Assembly: GCF_017305915.1 (NCBI RefSeq)
Contig: NZ_JAFKJN010000025.1
Location: forward strand, 1 to 64,000
Reading direction: 5' to 3'
Source: Reyranella sp.
GTDB taxonomy: Bacteria; Pseudomonadota; Alphaproteobacteria; Reyranellales; Reyranellaceae
Length of the DNA stretch: 64,000 nucleotides
Of the stretch, positions 44,198 to 52,594 are shown in pieces; position 1 is the first letter of the stretch; each line of letters begins with the position of its first letter. The position numbers and the translations under genes were made by a program. Under the pieces are notes generated by a model that had not been told where the DNA came from, searched no databases, and saw only the letters and a list, made by a program, of their open reading frames with translations.

Positions 44198-44800
44198 TCA
44201 GTCCCGACTGAAGCAGCCGTGCAGGCCGTACGGCACGTGGTGTTTTAGCCGCGCGGTGAAGAGCGGCTTGGCGGCGATGTCGCGCGCATCGAGGCCGACG
44301 ATGGCGCTGAGTTGCGATGCGGCGTCGAACACGATCGTGACCACCACGCCCTCGTCCTCGCCGGCGCCGGTCGGGATGAAGTAGGGCTCGCCGACATAGC
44401 GGTCCGGCGCGAAGTCGTGCGTCGTGAGCGCACCGCTCTCGACATCGACCTTGCCGACCTGCTGCTGCAGCCCGCGCGTGGCGTGGGCGGGATTGCAGGC
44501 GATATAGGCGTAGCGATAGGGCTTGCCGACCCGCCGCGGGTCGAACTTCGGGAACTCGTGGCTGATGCCTGACGCGACGGCGCGGCTTTCGACCCGGCCG
44601 GTGCCTGTTTCGATGCGCAGCCGCGTCAGCGTCGCCATGCCTTCGGCCGGCCAGTCCGAGCGCCAGTAGTCGCGCAGCACCCGGCCGATGGTCAGGGCCG
44701 GCGGCGAAGGCGCCGGCGCCCACGACCGCAAGCGCTTCGTGACCTCGCTGTCGTTCAGGACGGCGCAGGGCATGGAAGGCCCGCCGGCGCCGCCGCTCAC
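44198..44800 (-). pseudogene. Carotenoid oxygenase (RPE65 family), C-terminal remnant
   Basis: About 200 codons, of which residues 55-200 match the C-terminal third of carotenoid cleavage oxygenases: ATLTRLRIETGTG, GISHEFPKFDPRRVGKPYRYAY, GEPYFIPTGAGEDEGVVV and the terminal HHVPYGLHGCF. Full proteins have 450-500 residues and need four iron-binding histidines. Only the last (in LHGCF) lies in this part, so it cannot be active alone. The first 50 residues look like junk coding. Starts are uncertain (GTG at 44800 or ATG at 44773). Upstream sequence goes straight into the RidA gene, so the N-terminal part was deleted. Confidence 0.72.
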
Positions 44801-44831
44801 GGTCCCGAAACGGGCGATGACCGAGTGAGCT

Positions 44832-45206
44832 TCAAGGCAGCGCGGCCGTGATGATGATCTCGATCATGTCGCCCTCCGGCATGATCGACTGAACGAACGA
44901 GCGGACGGGACCCTTGCCGTCCGGCATCCAGCTCGCCCAGGCTTCGTCGAAGGCCGGCTTGTTCGCATGGTCGGTGACGACGACTTCCGCCTTCACGATG
45001 CGGGTGCGATCGAGCCCGTGCTCCGTCAGATAGCGGTCGATCACGCCGAGGCAGCCCAGCGTCTGCCGCTTGATGTCCTGCGTGCGGTCGGGCGAGGTCG
45101 CCACCGCCCACAGGAAACCGCCGCCGCCCGGCAGGCGATAGACGGCAACGGAGGATTTGCTCGGCAGAGTCCGATTGGGTACGCGGGTGATATCGTCGAT
45201 GATCAT
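44832..45206 (-). CDS. RidA/YjgF/YER057c-UK114 family protein
   Basis: A 124-residue small trimeric protein: YRLPGGGGFLWAVATSPD, TLGCLGVIDRYLTEHGLD and KAEVVVTDHANKPAFDEAW are family-like. The N-terminus MIIDDITRVPN is atypical, and the Arg expected to bind the enamine/imine carboxylate (Arg105 in RidA) is not obvious, so this is probably a Rid1-7-type relative rather than true RidA. Divergent from the haloacetate-dehalogenase-like gene, with under 40 bases between starts. Confidence 0.7.
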   Translation of the reverse strand: MIIDDITRVPNRTLPSKSSVAVYRLPGGGGFLWAVATSPDRTQDIKRQTLGCLGVIDRYLTEHGLDRTRIVKAEVVVTDHANKPAFDEAWASWMPDGKGPVRSFVQSIMPEGDMIEIIITAALP

Positions 45207-45244
45207 GGCGCATCCTTATGCAGGATCGCCGGAGGCGTACAGAC

Positions 45245-46150
45245 ATGTTCTTCGAGAATTTCACGCTGGCCGAAGTGGCTGTATCGGGCGACAAGATCCG
45301 CCTGCGTCATGGCGGCTCGGGCCCGCCGCTGTTGCTGCTGCACGGCAACCCGCAGACCCACGCGATGTGGAACCGCGTCGCGCCAAGGCTCGCCGAGCGC
45401 TTCACCGTGATCGCGCCCGACCTGCGCGGCTATGGCGGCTCGTTCAAGCCCGAGGCGAGCAAGGATCACGCCTTCTACTCCAAGCGGGCGATGGCGCAGG
45501 ACGCCGTCGAAGTGATACAGGCCTTCGGCTTCGACCGCTTCAAGGTCGGCAGCCACGATCGCGGCGCGCGGGTGGCGCATCGGCTGGCGCTCGACCATCC
45601 GGAGCGGGTCGAGAAGCTCGCGGTGCTCGACATCGTGCCGACCATCGAGCATTTCGAGCGCGCGAACATGGAGTTCGCGATGGGCTACTACCACTGGTTC
45701 TGGTTCGCCCAGCCGCATCCGATTCCCGAATCGGTGATCGCCGCCGCGCCGGACGCGTGGTTCCACGGCCACACCTCGCGCAGCCCCAGGCCGGCCAACG
45801 TCTTCCAGCCCGAGGCGCTGGCGGATTATCTCCACTGGGCGCGCCAGCCCGACACCACCCGCGGCATGTGCGAGGACTATCGTGCCGCCGCGACCATCGA
45901 CCTGGTGCACGACCGCGAGAGCCGCGCCGCCGGCCGCAAAGTGGCGTGTCCGATGCTGGTGCTGTGGGGCAGCAACGGCAAGATCGGCGAATGGTACGAC
46001 GCGCTCGCGCTGTGGAAGGGCTACTGCGCGAGCACGGTGACTGGCGGCCCGGTCAAGGCCGGCCACTACATCGCCGAGGAAGCGCCCGAGGCGACGCTGG
46101 AGTGGTTCGCGAAGTTCTTCTCGCGGTCATCCGCGACGGAGGGGTCATGA
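45245..46150 (+). CDS. Fluoroacetate/haloacetate dehalogenase-like alpha/beta hydrolase
   Basis: A 301-residue alpha/beta hydrolase. It keeps every residue known from the Rhodopseudomonas fluoroacetate dehalogenase with a small offset: nucleophile Asp105 with Arg106 and Arg109 (HDRGAR), acid Asp129 (LDIVP), halide-binding His150-Trp151 (YYHWFWF) and Tyr212 (EDYRAA), and base His274 (GHYIAEEAP). HGNPQTH forms the oxyanion loop. Expected reaction: hydrolysis of a 2-haloacetate to glycolate in the cytoplasm. The ATG at 45245 has GGAGG 9-13 bases upstream. The last codons (SSATEGS) and the stop are formed by a REP-like palindrome. Confidence 0.85.
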   Translation: MFFENFTLAEVAVSGDKIRLRHGGSGPPLLLLHGNPQTHAMWNRVAPRLAERFTVIAPDLRGYGGSFKPEASKDHAFYSKRAMAQDAVEVIQAFGFDRFKVGSHDRGARVAHRLALDHPERVEKLAVLDIVPTIEHFERANMEFAMGYYHWFWFAQPHPIPESVIAAAPDAWFHGHTSRSPRPANVFQPEALADYLHWARQPDTTRGMCEDYRAAATIDLVHDRESRAAGRKVACPMLVLWGSNGKIGEWYDALALWKGYCASTVTGGPVKAGHYIAEEAPEATLEWFAKFFSRSSATEGS

Positions 46151-46200
46151 CCCCTCCGTCAGCGTAAGACGCTGACACCTCCCCCGCTGACGGGGGAGGG
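46131..46200. repeat. Compound palindromic repeat (REP-like), site C
   Basis: A perfect 26-bp palindrome at 46135-46160 (GACGGAGGGGTCA and its complement), then an AGCGTAAGACGCT hairpin and CACCTCCCCCGCTGACGGGGGAGGG. The left outer arm present at sites B, E and F is missing. The dehalogenase stop TGA lies in the palindrome, and the crotonase stop lies at its right edge, so the element fills the whole space between two convergent genes. Confidence 0.85.
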
Positions 46201-47040
46201 TTATTTCTTCGCCTGGTTCTTGTTCAGCATCCCGAAGCGGTCCTTCGGGTTCTTCTCACGCGCCGCGGCGCCGTAGGTGCCGAGCTCGATGCGGTGCGGG
46301 ATGGTCATCATGTAGTTCTTGAACGCACCCTCCATCGCCTCGCGCCAGCCTTGCGCGTTCTGCATCTCGTTGACCGAGGCCTTGGCGAACTTGAGCGCGA
46401 ACGGATCGCGCTCGGCGATCTGCTGCGCCAGCTTCATGGTCTCCTCCTCCAGCGCCGCGCGCGGCACGACGCGGTTCACCAGCCCGAGCTTCTCGGCCTC
46501 GGCCGCAGAGATGAACTCGCCGGTGAAGAGATATTCCTTGGCCTTGCGCGGACCGAGGTCCCACGGCATCGAGAAATACTGCACATGCGCGCCGCCCCAC
46601 TTCACGGCTCTGTCGGCGAACAGCGCATCGTCCGACGCGACGATCAGGTCGCAGGCTGAGGCGATCATCATGCCGCCCATGATGCAGTAGCCCTGGACCT
46701 GGGCGATGGTCGGCTTGGGCAGGTCGCGCCAGCGCATGGTGTTCTCGAAGAAGCGCTCCCATATCCGCCGGTACTCGCCCTTGAAGCCCGATTCGAGCGG
46801 CGTCTTCTTCTGATCCTCCATCTCCTGCGGGCTGCCGAGATCGTGGCCGGCCGAGAAATGCTTGCCGGCGCCGGCCAGGATGATCACCCGTACCGCGTCG
46901 TCGTCGATCGCGCGCAGGAAGGCGTCGTCGAGCTCCTCGAGCAGGACGCGCGATTGCGCGTTAAGCACCTCCGGCCGGTTGGCGGTGATCTTGTGCACCG
47001 GCCCGGTGCGCTCGGTCAGCAGAGTCGAATAGGTTTTCAT
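46201..47040 (-). CDS. Enoyl-CoA hydratase family protein
   Basis: A 279-residue crotonase-fold enzyme starting MKTYSTLLTERTGPVHKITANRP. Oxyanion-hole segments are GKHFSAGHDLGS and QGYCIMGGMMIASACD. The C-terminal helical extension (RFGMLNKNQAKK) and length fit feruloyl- or other acyl-CoA hydratase groups. Its ATG overlaps the amidohydrolase stop by four bases (47037-47040), so the two act together, but the pathway is not identifiable. Confidence 0.82.
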   Translation of the reverse strand: MKTYSTLLTERTGPVHKITANRPEVLNAQSRVLLEELDDAFLRAIDDDAVRVIILAGAGKHFSAGHDLGSPQEMEDQKKTPLESGFKGEYRRIWERFFENTMRWRDLPKPTIAQVQGYCIMGGMMIASACDLIVASDDALFADRAVKWGGAHVQYFSMPWDLGPRKAKEYLFTGEFISAAEAEKLGLVNRVVPRAALEEETMKLAQQIAERDPFALKFAKASVNEMQNAQGWREAMEGAFKNYMMTIPHRIELGTYGAAAREKNPKDRFGMLNKNQAKK

Positions 47041-48191
47041 GACAGGCCCCTGCCCATGAGATCGACGAAGTTGTCGCAATAGAAACGCTGCTTCTGTGCC
47101 GCAGAGACGTCCGCCTTCTCCATCGACGCCTCGAAGCGCTTGATCGGATGGCGGCCGCCCTCGACGTGCGGATAGTCGGAGGAGAACAGGCAGACCTCGT
47201 CGCCCGTATTGGCGATGATCCAGCCGGTGTCCTCGTGCGGGTAGGGCGTCACGCGCACCTGGCGCTTCACGAACTCGCTGGGCTTGAGCGACATCTTCTG
47301 CAGGCGTTCCTCGTTCTTGCAGAAGGCGTTGTGCGCGCTGTCCATGTTGCGCATCCAGCCCGGCACCCACGACGCGCCCTGCTCGATCACACCGAACCTC
47401 AGCTTGGGGAAGCGGTCGAGCACTCTGTCGACGATCAATGCGGTCAGCGCCTTCATCGGCGCAAAGCCGATCGCCATGTAGTCGAGCGAGCGGAAATTGT
47501 CGTCGCCGCCGTGGAAGTCGGGCACCGGCGGCAGGCCGTTGTCGAACCAGGCCTTCTCCAGCAACAGGCCGCCGCCGCCGACATGGAATACGATCGGCAG
47601 GCCCGCCTCCTGCGCGATCGCCCACAGCGGATCGAAGCCGATGTGGCTGGGCGAATGATCGTCGGGGCAGCGCGAGGGGATCAGCAGCGCCTTGGCGCCG
47701 GCCTCGATCGCCACGCGCGCCGTCTCTGCGGTGCGCTCGAAGTCGAGCAGGGGCACATAGCCGGTCGGCAGCAGGCGCCGGTCGACCGAGCAGAACTCGA
47801 CCATGTGCCGCGTGTGCGCCCGGGCGACGGCGTAGGCGAGGTCGTGGTCTTGGCCGCTTTCCAGCACGTTGGAGAAGTTGAGCAGCGCCGTGGTGAACAT
47901 CAGCTGGCTGGAGAAGCCCAGCAGGTCGATCGAGCGCGGCCGGTCCTGGCGCCGCCACGAGCCCAGCGCGCTCCAGTTCTTGGCCAGCATGATCTGGGAA
48001 TCGTCGAACCCTTCGCCTGCGGCGCGCTCGGCTTCTTCCAGCCGGCTGTGGAAGCCGTCGCGGCGCGGGAAGAGCTGCAGGTCGCTCACCTGCGTGCGGT
48101 ATTTCGCCTCGAGATGCTCGGCGAGAAATCCCGGCATCTCCATGATGTGCGCATCGGCATCGTGAATGACGCGCCCCTCGGCGTAGGGCAT
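47037..48191 (-). CDS. Amidohydrolase family 2 protein
   Basis: A 384-residue PF04909-type metal-dependent enzyme. Opening VIHDADAHIMEMPGF has the DxDxH metal motif, VFHVGGGG holds a further His, and LFSSDYPHVEGG carries the catalytic Asp near the C-terminus. Similar in layout to the amidohydrolase at 24054 but clearly a different subgroup. ATG at 48191 behind GGAGGAAC; a longer upstream frame runs antisense to the next gene. Coupled to the crotonase downstream. Confidence 0.8.
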   Translation of the reverse strand: MPYAEGRVIHDADAHIMEMPGFLAEHLEAKYRTQVSDLQLFPRRDGFHSRLEEAERAAGEGFDDSQIMLAKNWSALGSWRRQDRPRSIDLLGFSSQLMFTTALLNFSNVLESGQDHDLAYAVARAHTRHMVEFCSVDRRLLPTGYVPLLDFERTAETARVAIEAGAKALLIPSRCPDDHSPSHIGFDPLWAIAQEAGLPIVFHVGGGGLLLEKAWFDNGLPPVPDFHGGDDNFRSLDYMAIGFAPMKALTALIVDRVLDRFPKLRFGVIEQGASWVPGWMRNMDSAHNAFCKNEERLQKMSLKPSEFVKRQVRVTPYPHEDTGWIIANTGDEVCLFSSDYPHVEGGRHPIKRFEASMEKADVSAAQKQRFYCDNFVDLMGRGLS

Positions 48192-48224
48192 GGTTCCTCC
48201 GTTCTTTGTTGGCCGGAGCTTACC

Positions 48225-48968
48225 ATGAGCGTCGACATCTCTCAGGCGGTGCAGCAGCTCTTGGAGGCGCGCCGTTCCGGCGTGCAGGTCAAGCCGCCCT
48301 TCCCGCTTCCGGACCGCGCCGCGGTCTATGCCATCCAGGACGGCGTCGCCCAGGCGACCGGCCCGGTCGCGGGCTGGAAGGTCGGCGCCCGCACGCCGAC
48401 CGCCGAGCCCAACCCGGCGCCGCTGCTGGCCGGCGCGCTGATGCCGTCGCCCGCTACCTTCGACGGCAAGGCGATGCACATGATCGGCGTCGAGATCGAG
48501 ATCTCCTTCCACGTCGTCAAGGACATCGCCGCCCGCAGTGCTCCGGTGCCGCGCGACGAGGCGCTGGCGGCGGTGGGCGATGCCTTCGTCGGCATGGAGG
48601 TGGTCGACACCCGGCTGGCCGACGTCAAGTCGGCCGATCCCGAATGGCTGCTGGCCGACAACCAGATGAACCACGCGCTGGTGGTCGGCTCCTCGATCAA
48701 GGATTGGAAGAACCTCGACTGGGCCAACCTCCAGGTGAAGCTCACGATCGACGGCAGGACGGAGGTCGAGCAGAAGGGCGGCCTCGGCGCGGTCGATCCG
48801 GTGCGGCCGCTCGCCTGGATGATCGACCACGCCGTCCGCCAGCGCGGCGGCATCCGCAAAGGCCAGGCGATCACCACCGGTTCGTGGACCGGCCTGCGCT
48901 ACTACCCGCCGGGCACGCGGGCGCGCGGCGAGTTCGCGGGCCTGGGCAGCGTCGAAGCGCGGTTCTAA
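48225..48968 (+). CDS. 2-keto-4-pentenoate hydratase-like protein (MhpD/FAH family)
   Basis: A 247-residue relative of MhpD/2-hydroxypentadienoate hydratase: PVAGWKVGARTP at the N-terminal motif, GVEIEISFHVVKDI with the metal-binding acidic pair, GMEVVDTRLAD, NHALVVGSSI and KGQAITTGSWTGL with the closing active-site loop. Usual role: hydration of a dienoate in aromatic meta-cleavage. No other meta-cleavage gene is nearby. ATG at 48225 with GGAGC upstream. Divergent from the amidohydrolase. Confidence 0.82.
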   Translation: MSVDISQAVQQLLEARRSGVQVKPPFPLPDRAAVYAIQDGVAQATGPVAGWKVGARTPTAEPNPAPLLAGALMPSPATFDGKAMHMIGVEIEISFHVVKDIAARSAPVPRDEALAAVGDAFVGMEVVDTRLADVKSADPEWLLADNQMNHALVVGSSIKDWKNLDWANLQVKLTIDGRTEVEQKGGLGAVDPVRPLAWMIDHAVRQRGGIRKGQAITTGSWTGLRYYPPGTRARGEFAGLGSVEARF

Positions 48969-49066
48969 TAGTTGTAGATTGAATCGACGTAGGGCCAACC
49001 CATCGGATAGCCGTCGGCCCACAGCGTCCAGTTCCAGTTGGCCATAGTCATGTCCGAGGCGATCAT
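48965..49066 (-). CDS. Possible 33-residue Trp/Tyr-rich microprotein
   Basis: A 33-codon reading frame whose ATG overlaps the TGA of the lipoprotein gene (ATGA at 49063-49066), the usual sign of translational coupling. It contains NWNWTLWADG and PMGWPYVDSIYNY: four Trp and three Tyr in 33 residues. It ends four bases inside the convergent hydratase gene. I know no family. It may be a periplasmic tail partner of the lipoprotein or just chance; the composition is unlike random high-GC frames. Confidence 0.4.
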   Translation of the reverse strand: MIASDMTMANWNWTLWADGYPMGWPYVDSIYNY

Positions 49067-49383
49067 TGCTGCTCGTCTGCGATCCGCTTGTCGAGACGGC
49101 GGGCCTGGTAGGCGCCGTAGGCCTTCTGGCCGCCGACATAGGGGCAGACGCAGATCGTCGGGTCGGCATAGACATAGAGCACCTTGTCGCCCCTGACCTC
49201 GCGCACGAACTTGTGCGGCGGCAGGCGCCGGAACGCCTCCTGGCGCGCCGGCGTGTTGGCCGGCACGAACTTGAAGCCCGACGCGGCCAGCATGTCCTCC
49301 TTGTTCATCACGGCTTTCGATCCGTCGGTGCACGCGGTCGCCGCGAGGCAGAGGCTTGCGGCTAGGATCGATCCGAAGCGCAT
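49063..49383 (-). CDS. Small predicted lipoprotein
   Basis: A 106-residue protein with a signal MRFGSILAASLCLAATAC, lipidated at Cys18. The mature part reads ASGFKFVPANTPARQEAFRRLPPHKFVREVRG, KVLYVYADPTICVCPYVGGQKAYG and a basic end. The FKFVPANTP...LPPHK pattern is shared by many small alphaproteobacterial lipoproteins of unknown function. A CVCP pair may bind metal or form a disulfide. ATG at 49383. The next 33-codon frame overlaps its stop. Confidence 0.72.
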   Translation of the reverse strand: MRFGSILAASLCLAATACTDGSKAVMNKEDMLAASGFKFVPANTPARQEAFRRLPPHKFVREVRGDKVLYVYADPTICVCPYVGGQKAYGAYQARRLDKRIADEQQ

Positions 49384-49491
49384 CGTGTCTCCCACTGTGA
49401 TTCGCGGCCATCCTGCCACGACACCTGACAACACCTGACCATTCGGCGACGACCGAAACAACCGATACCCCATCGGGGGCATTGCATCGCC

Positions 49492-50919
49492 ATGACCCAA
49501 GTCCTCGACCGCGCGGCGGCGCACGCCACCGCCTTCCTCGATTCCCTGTCGTCGCGGCCGATCGCGGCGACGGCGACCATCGCCGAGCTGCAAGACCGGC
49601 TCGGCAAGCCCTTGCCCGAGGCCGGCCAGCCGGCGGAGGCCGTGATCGACGAGCTGGTGCGTGATTGCGAGGGCGGCCTGATGGGCTCGGGCAGCGGCCG
49701 CTTCTTCGGCTGGGTGATCGGCGGTACCTTGCCGGTCGCGCTGGCGGCCGACTGGCTGACCTCGGCGTGGGATCAGAACGCCGCCTCCAATCTCACCGCG
49801 CCGGCCGAGGCGGTGGTCGAGCAGGTCTGCGGCGACTGGGCCAAGGAGATGTTCGGCCTGCCGAAATCGGCCTCCTTCGCCTTCGTCACCGGCTGCCAGA
49901 TGGCGCACACGACGGCGCTGGCCGCGGCGCGCCACAAGCTGCTGCGCGATAGAGGCTGGGATGTTGAGGCCAGGGGCCTCTCCGGTGCGCCGCCGCTGCG
50001 CATCCTGACGACCGAGAACCGCCACGAATCGATCTTGCGCTCGGCGCGGCTGCTCGGCGTCGGCACCGACGCCATCGTCCAGGTGCGTGCCGACAATTCC
50101 GGCCGCATCGAGCTGCGCGCGCTCGAGGAGGCGCTCAGCCGCACCGACGACCCCACCGTGGTCTGCCTGCAGGCAGGCGACCTCAACACCGGCGTGTTCG
50201 ATCCCTTCGAGCCGGCGTGCCACTTCGCCCATGGAGCGAAGGCCTGGGTGCATGTCGACGGCGCGTTCGGCCTGTGGGCCGCGGTCAGCGATCGGCATCG
50301 CCGCCTTCTCGCCGGTGTGCAGCTTGCCGATTCGTGGGCGACCGACGGCCACAAGTGGCTGAACCTGCCGTTCGATTCAGGGCTGGTGTTCGTGGCCGAT
50401 GCCGCGGCGCATCGCGCTTCCTTCGCCCAGGACACGAGCTACTCCGTACCGACCGAGCAGGTGCGCAACCAGAAGGACTGGAATCCCGAATGGTCGCGCC
50501 GCGGCCGCGGATTCCCGTTCTATGCGGCGGTACGCGCGCTCGGCCGCGCCGGTATCGGCGCGATGATCGATCGCTGCTGCGCCCATGCCGAGCGCCTGGT
50601 GCGGGAGATCGGCCAACTCGACGGCGCCCAGATCGTGGCGCCGCCGGTCATCAATCAGGGGCTGGTGCGCTTTCTCAGCCGCGACGGCAACCATGACGCT
50701 TTCACCGACAAGATGATCCGCCGCGTCCAGGACGACGGCGTGGCGTGGTTCGGCGGCGTCAGCTGGAGCGGCATGCGGGTGATGCGCATCTCGGTGTGCA
50801 ACTGGCTGACCTCGGACGACGATATCGACCGCACCGTCGCCAGCGTGCGCAAGGTGCTGGCGGGCGAACGCAATCTTTCTCCTCTCCCCCTAGCGGGGGA
50901 GAGGAATATGAAAGACTAA
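49492..50919 (+). CDS. PLP-dependent decarboxylase (group II amino acid decarboxylase-like)
   Basis: A 475-residue fold-type I enzyme. GRFFGWVIGGTLPVALAADWL and SFAFVTGCQMAHTTALAAAR form the cofactor-phosphate region, WVHVDGAFGLWA holds the Asp that binds the pyridine nitrogen, and TDGHKWLNLPFDSG contains the Schiff-base lysine. Relatives include aromatic-amino-acid and glutamate/diaminobutyrate decarboxylases. The last 16 codons come from a REP-like hairpin (site D) and are not part of the family. ATG at 49492 is about 110 bases from the divergent lipoprotein gene. Confidence 0.83.
   Translation: MTQVLDRAAAHATAFLDSLSSRPIAATATIAELQDRLGKPLPEAGQPAEAVIDELVRDCEGGLMGSGSGRFFGWVIGGTLPVALAADWLTSAWDQNAASNLTAPAEAVVEQVCGDWAKEMFGLPKSASFAFVTGCQMAHTTALAAARHKLLRDRGWDVEARGLSGAPPLRILTTENRHESILRSARLLGVGTDAIVQVRADNSGRIELRALEEALSRTDDPTVVCLQAGDLNTGVFDPFEPACHFAHGAKAWVHVDGAFGLWAAVSDRHRRLLAGVQLADSWATDGHKWLNLPFDSGLVFVADAAAHRASFAQDTSYSVPTEQVRNQKDWNPEWSRRGRGFPFYAAVRALGRAGIGAMIDRCCAHAERLVREIGQLDGAQIVAPPVINQGLVRFLSRDGNHDAFTDKMIRRVQDDGVAWFGGVSWSGMRVMRISVCNWLTSDDDIDRTVASVRKVLAGERNLSPLPLAGERNMKD
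50881..50904. repeat. REP-like hairpin, site D
   Basis: CCTCTCCCCCTAGCGGGGGAGAGG followed by AATATG. Only the outer hairpin of the compound repeat family is present. It lies inside the decarboxylase frame and forms its C-terminal SPLPLAGERN-like tail, and it ends just before the convergent crotonase stop codon. Confidence 0.75.
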
Positions 50920-51695
50920 CGCCCGGTCCACTTCGGCGGGCGCTTCTCCAGGAACGCGGTCATGCCCTCGCGGAAGTCGGCGCTGCCGTAGGTGTGGCGG
51001 ATCAGGTCGTCGATGTTCTCGTCGGCGATCTTCGCCTGCAGGCGGCGCATCGCCTCCTTGGTGGCCTGCATCGTGATCGGGGCGTGGCCGGCCAGGGTCT
51101 CGGCGATCTCCTGCGCGCGGGCATGCAGCGCCGCGGTGTCAGGCAACACCTCCATCACCAGCCCGGCCTGCAGCGCCTTCTGCGCGTCGACCATCCGGGC
51201 CAGCAGCAGCATCTCCTTGACCGTCTGCGGCCCGACCAGCGCCGCGAGCCGCGCGTAGTTCGACATCGACAGGCAGTTGCCGAGCGTGCGCGCGATCGGC
51301 ACGCCGAACTGCGCGTTGGCCGCCGCCAGCCGGAAGTCGCAGGCGCCGGCGATGGCGATGCCGCCACCGGTGCAGAAGCCCGACACCGCGGCGATGGTCG
51401 GCACGGGGCAGCGCTCGATGATCTCCAGCGTGGCGTCCATCTTGGTCTCGTAGGCGATGCCGTCCTCGCCTGATTTGAAGTCCTTGAACTGGGCGATGTC
51501 GGTGCCGGCCGCGAAGGCCTTGTCGCCGGCGCCGGTGACCACGATCACCTTGGCCTCGCGGGTCTTTTCAATCCGCCCGCAGATTTCGGCCAGGCCCTGA
51601 TACATGGCGAAAGTCAGCGCATTCCGGGCCTGCGGCCGGTTGAAGGTGACCCAGGCGACATCGCCGCGCTTGTCGTAGAGCAATTCTTCAGTCAT
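50916..51695 (-). CDS. Enoyl-CoA hydratase/isomerase family protein
   Basis: A 259-residue crotonase beginning MTEELLYDKRGDVAWVTFNRPQARNAL. Oxyanion segments KAFAAGTDIAQF and SGFCTGGGIAIAGACD are typical. The C-terminus EGMTAFLEKRPPKWTGR is the common end of enoyl-CoA hydratases. ATG at 51695; divergent from the carbonic anhydrase with 12 bases between the starts, so at least one promoter must lie inside the other gene. Overlaps the decarboxylase 3' end by four bases. Confidence 0.85.
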   Translation of the reverse strand: MTEELLYDKRGDVAWVTFNRPQARNALTFAMYQGLAEICGRIEKTREAKVIVVTGAGDKAFAAGTDIAQFKDFKSGEDGIAYETKMDATLEIIERCPVPTIAAVSGFCTGGGIAIAGACDFRLAAANAQFGVPIARTLGNCLSMSNYARLAALVGPQTVKEMLLLARMVDAQKALQAGLVMEVLPDTAALHARAQEIAETLAGHAPITMQATKEAMRRLQAKIADENIDDLIRHTYGSADFREGMTAFLEKRPPKWTGR

Positions 51696-51707
51696 TGCAG
51701 ACACACC

Positions 51708-52445
51708 ATGGCATTGGATCGGCTCCTCAAAGGCTTCGCGGACTTCCGCCTGGGCTACTACCGCGAGCATCTCGACCTGTTCGAGAAGCTCGCGACCGAG
51801 GGCCAGTCGCCCAAGATCCTGATCATCGGCTGCGCCGACGCCCGCGTCGATCCCGGCATCCTGACGCAGACCCAGCCCGGCGACATCTTCACCGTGCGCA
51901 ACATCGCCGCCATGGTGCCGCCGGCGCAGATCCCGCCCGACCAGGCGCAGCACGGCACCTCGGCCGCCATCGAGTACGCCGTGCGCGGCCTCGAGGTCGA
52001 GCATGTGGTGATCCTGGGCCACGCGCTGTGCGGCGGCATCGCCGCCCTGGTCGACGGCTCGGCCAGCGCCGCGGCGGGCTACGACTACCTCACGACCTGG
52101 ATCTCCGTGGCCCGCAACGTACGCGACGTCGCGGTGAACGATCTGGCCGGCCGCTCGCGCGAGGAGATCGTGCGCGCCGTCGAGCAGGCCTCGGTGGTCA
52201 ACAGCGTCGCCAACCTGATGGGCTTCCCGTGGATCGCCGAACGCGTGCGCGCCGGCAAGCTGGTGCTGCACGCCTGGTGGTTCAACCTGACCGAAGGCCA
52301 GCTTTACGCCTTCAATCCCGACACGGCGGTGTTCGACGCGGTGAAGGGCATCGAGGTGACGCCGACGGTGCGGCAGGGCACCAAGCTCTCCACCATCAAG
52401 CCCGAGCGGCTGCTGCTGGCGCTCGCCAACAAGCCGGCCTTCTGA
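51708..52445 (+). CDS. Beta-class carbonic anhydrase
   Basis: A 245-residue zinc enzyme catalysing CO2 hydration. Zinc ligands are Cys in IIGCADARVDP and the His-x2-Cys of GHALCGG; the Asp-Arg pair of CADARVD is the usual catalytic dyad. FTVRNIAAMVPP and SAAIEYAVRGLEVEHVVILGH are family marks. The C-terminal WWFNLTEGQLYAFNPD matches alphaproteobacterial members. Followed directly by a compound palindromic repeat. Confidence 0.92.
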   Translation: MALDRLLKGFADFRLGYYREHLDLFEKLATEGQSPKILIIGCADARVDPGILTQTQPGDIFTVRNIAAMVPPAQIPPDQAQHGTSAAIEYAVRGLEVEHVVILGHALCGGIAALVDGSASAAAGYDYLTTWISVARNVRDVAVNDLAGRSREEIVRAVEQASVVNSVANLMGFPWIAERVRAGKLVLHAWWFNLTEGQLYAFNPDTAVFDAVKGIEVTPTVRQGTKLSTIKPERLLLALANKPAF

Positions 52446-52452
52446 GCGCACG

Positions 52453-52586
52453 CAACCCTCCCCATTCATATGGGGAGGTGTCGGCGTAGTCGCCGACGGA
52501 GGGGTCATGAGCCCCAGCGAGCCTGTTGCTCATGACCCCTCCGTCGCGGAATACCGCGACACCTCCCCATATGAATGGAGAGGAAT
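52453..52586. repeat. Compound palindromic repeat (REP-like), site E
   Basis: Outer hairpins CTCCCCATTCATATGGGGAG (left) and CTCCCCATATGAATGGAGAG (right) flank long inner arms GACGGAGGGGTCATGAGC and GCTCATGACCCCTCCGTC. The whole unit can fold as one cruciform. It fills the space between the convergent carbonic anhydrase and beta-propeller genes and may terminate both. Confidence 0.88.
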
Positions 52587-52594
52587 GCGATGCT

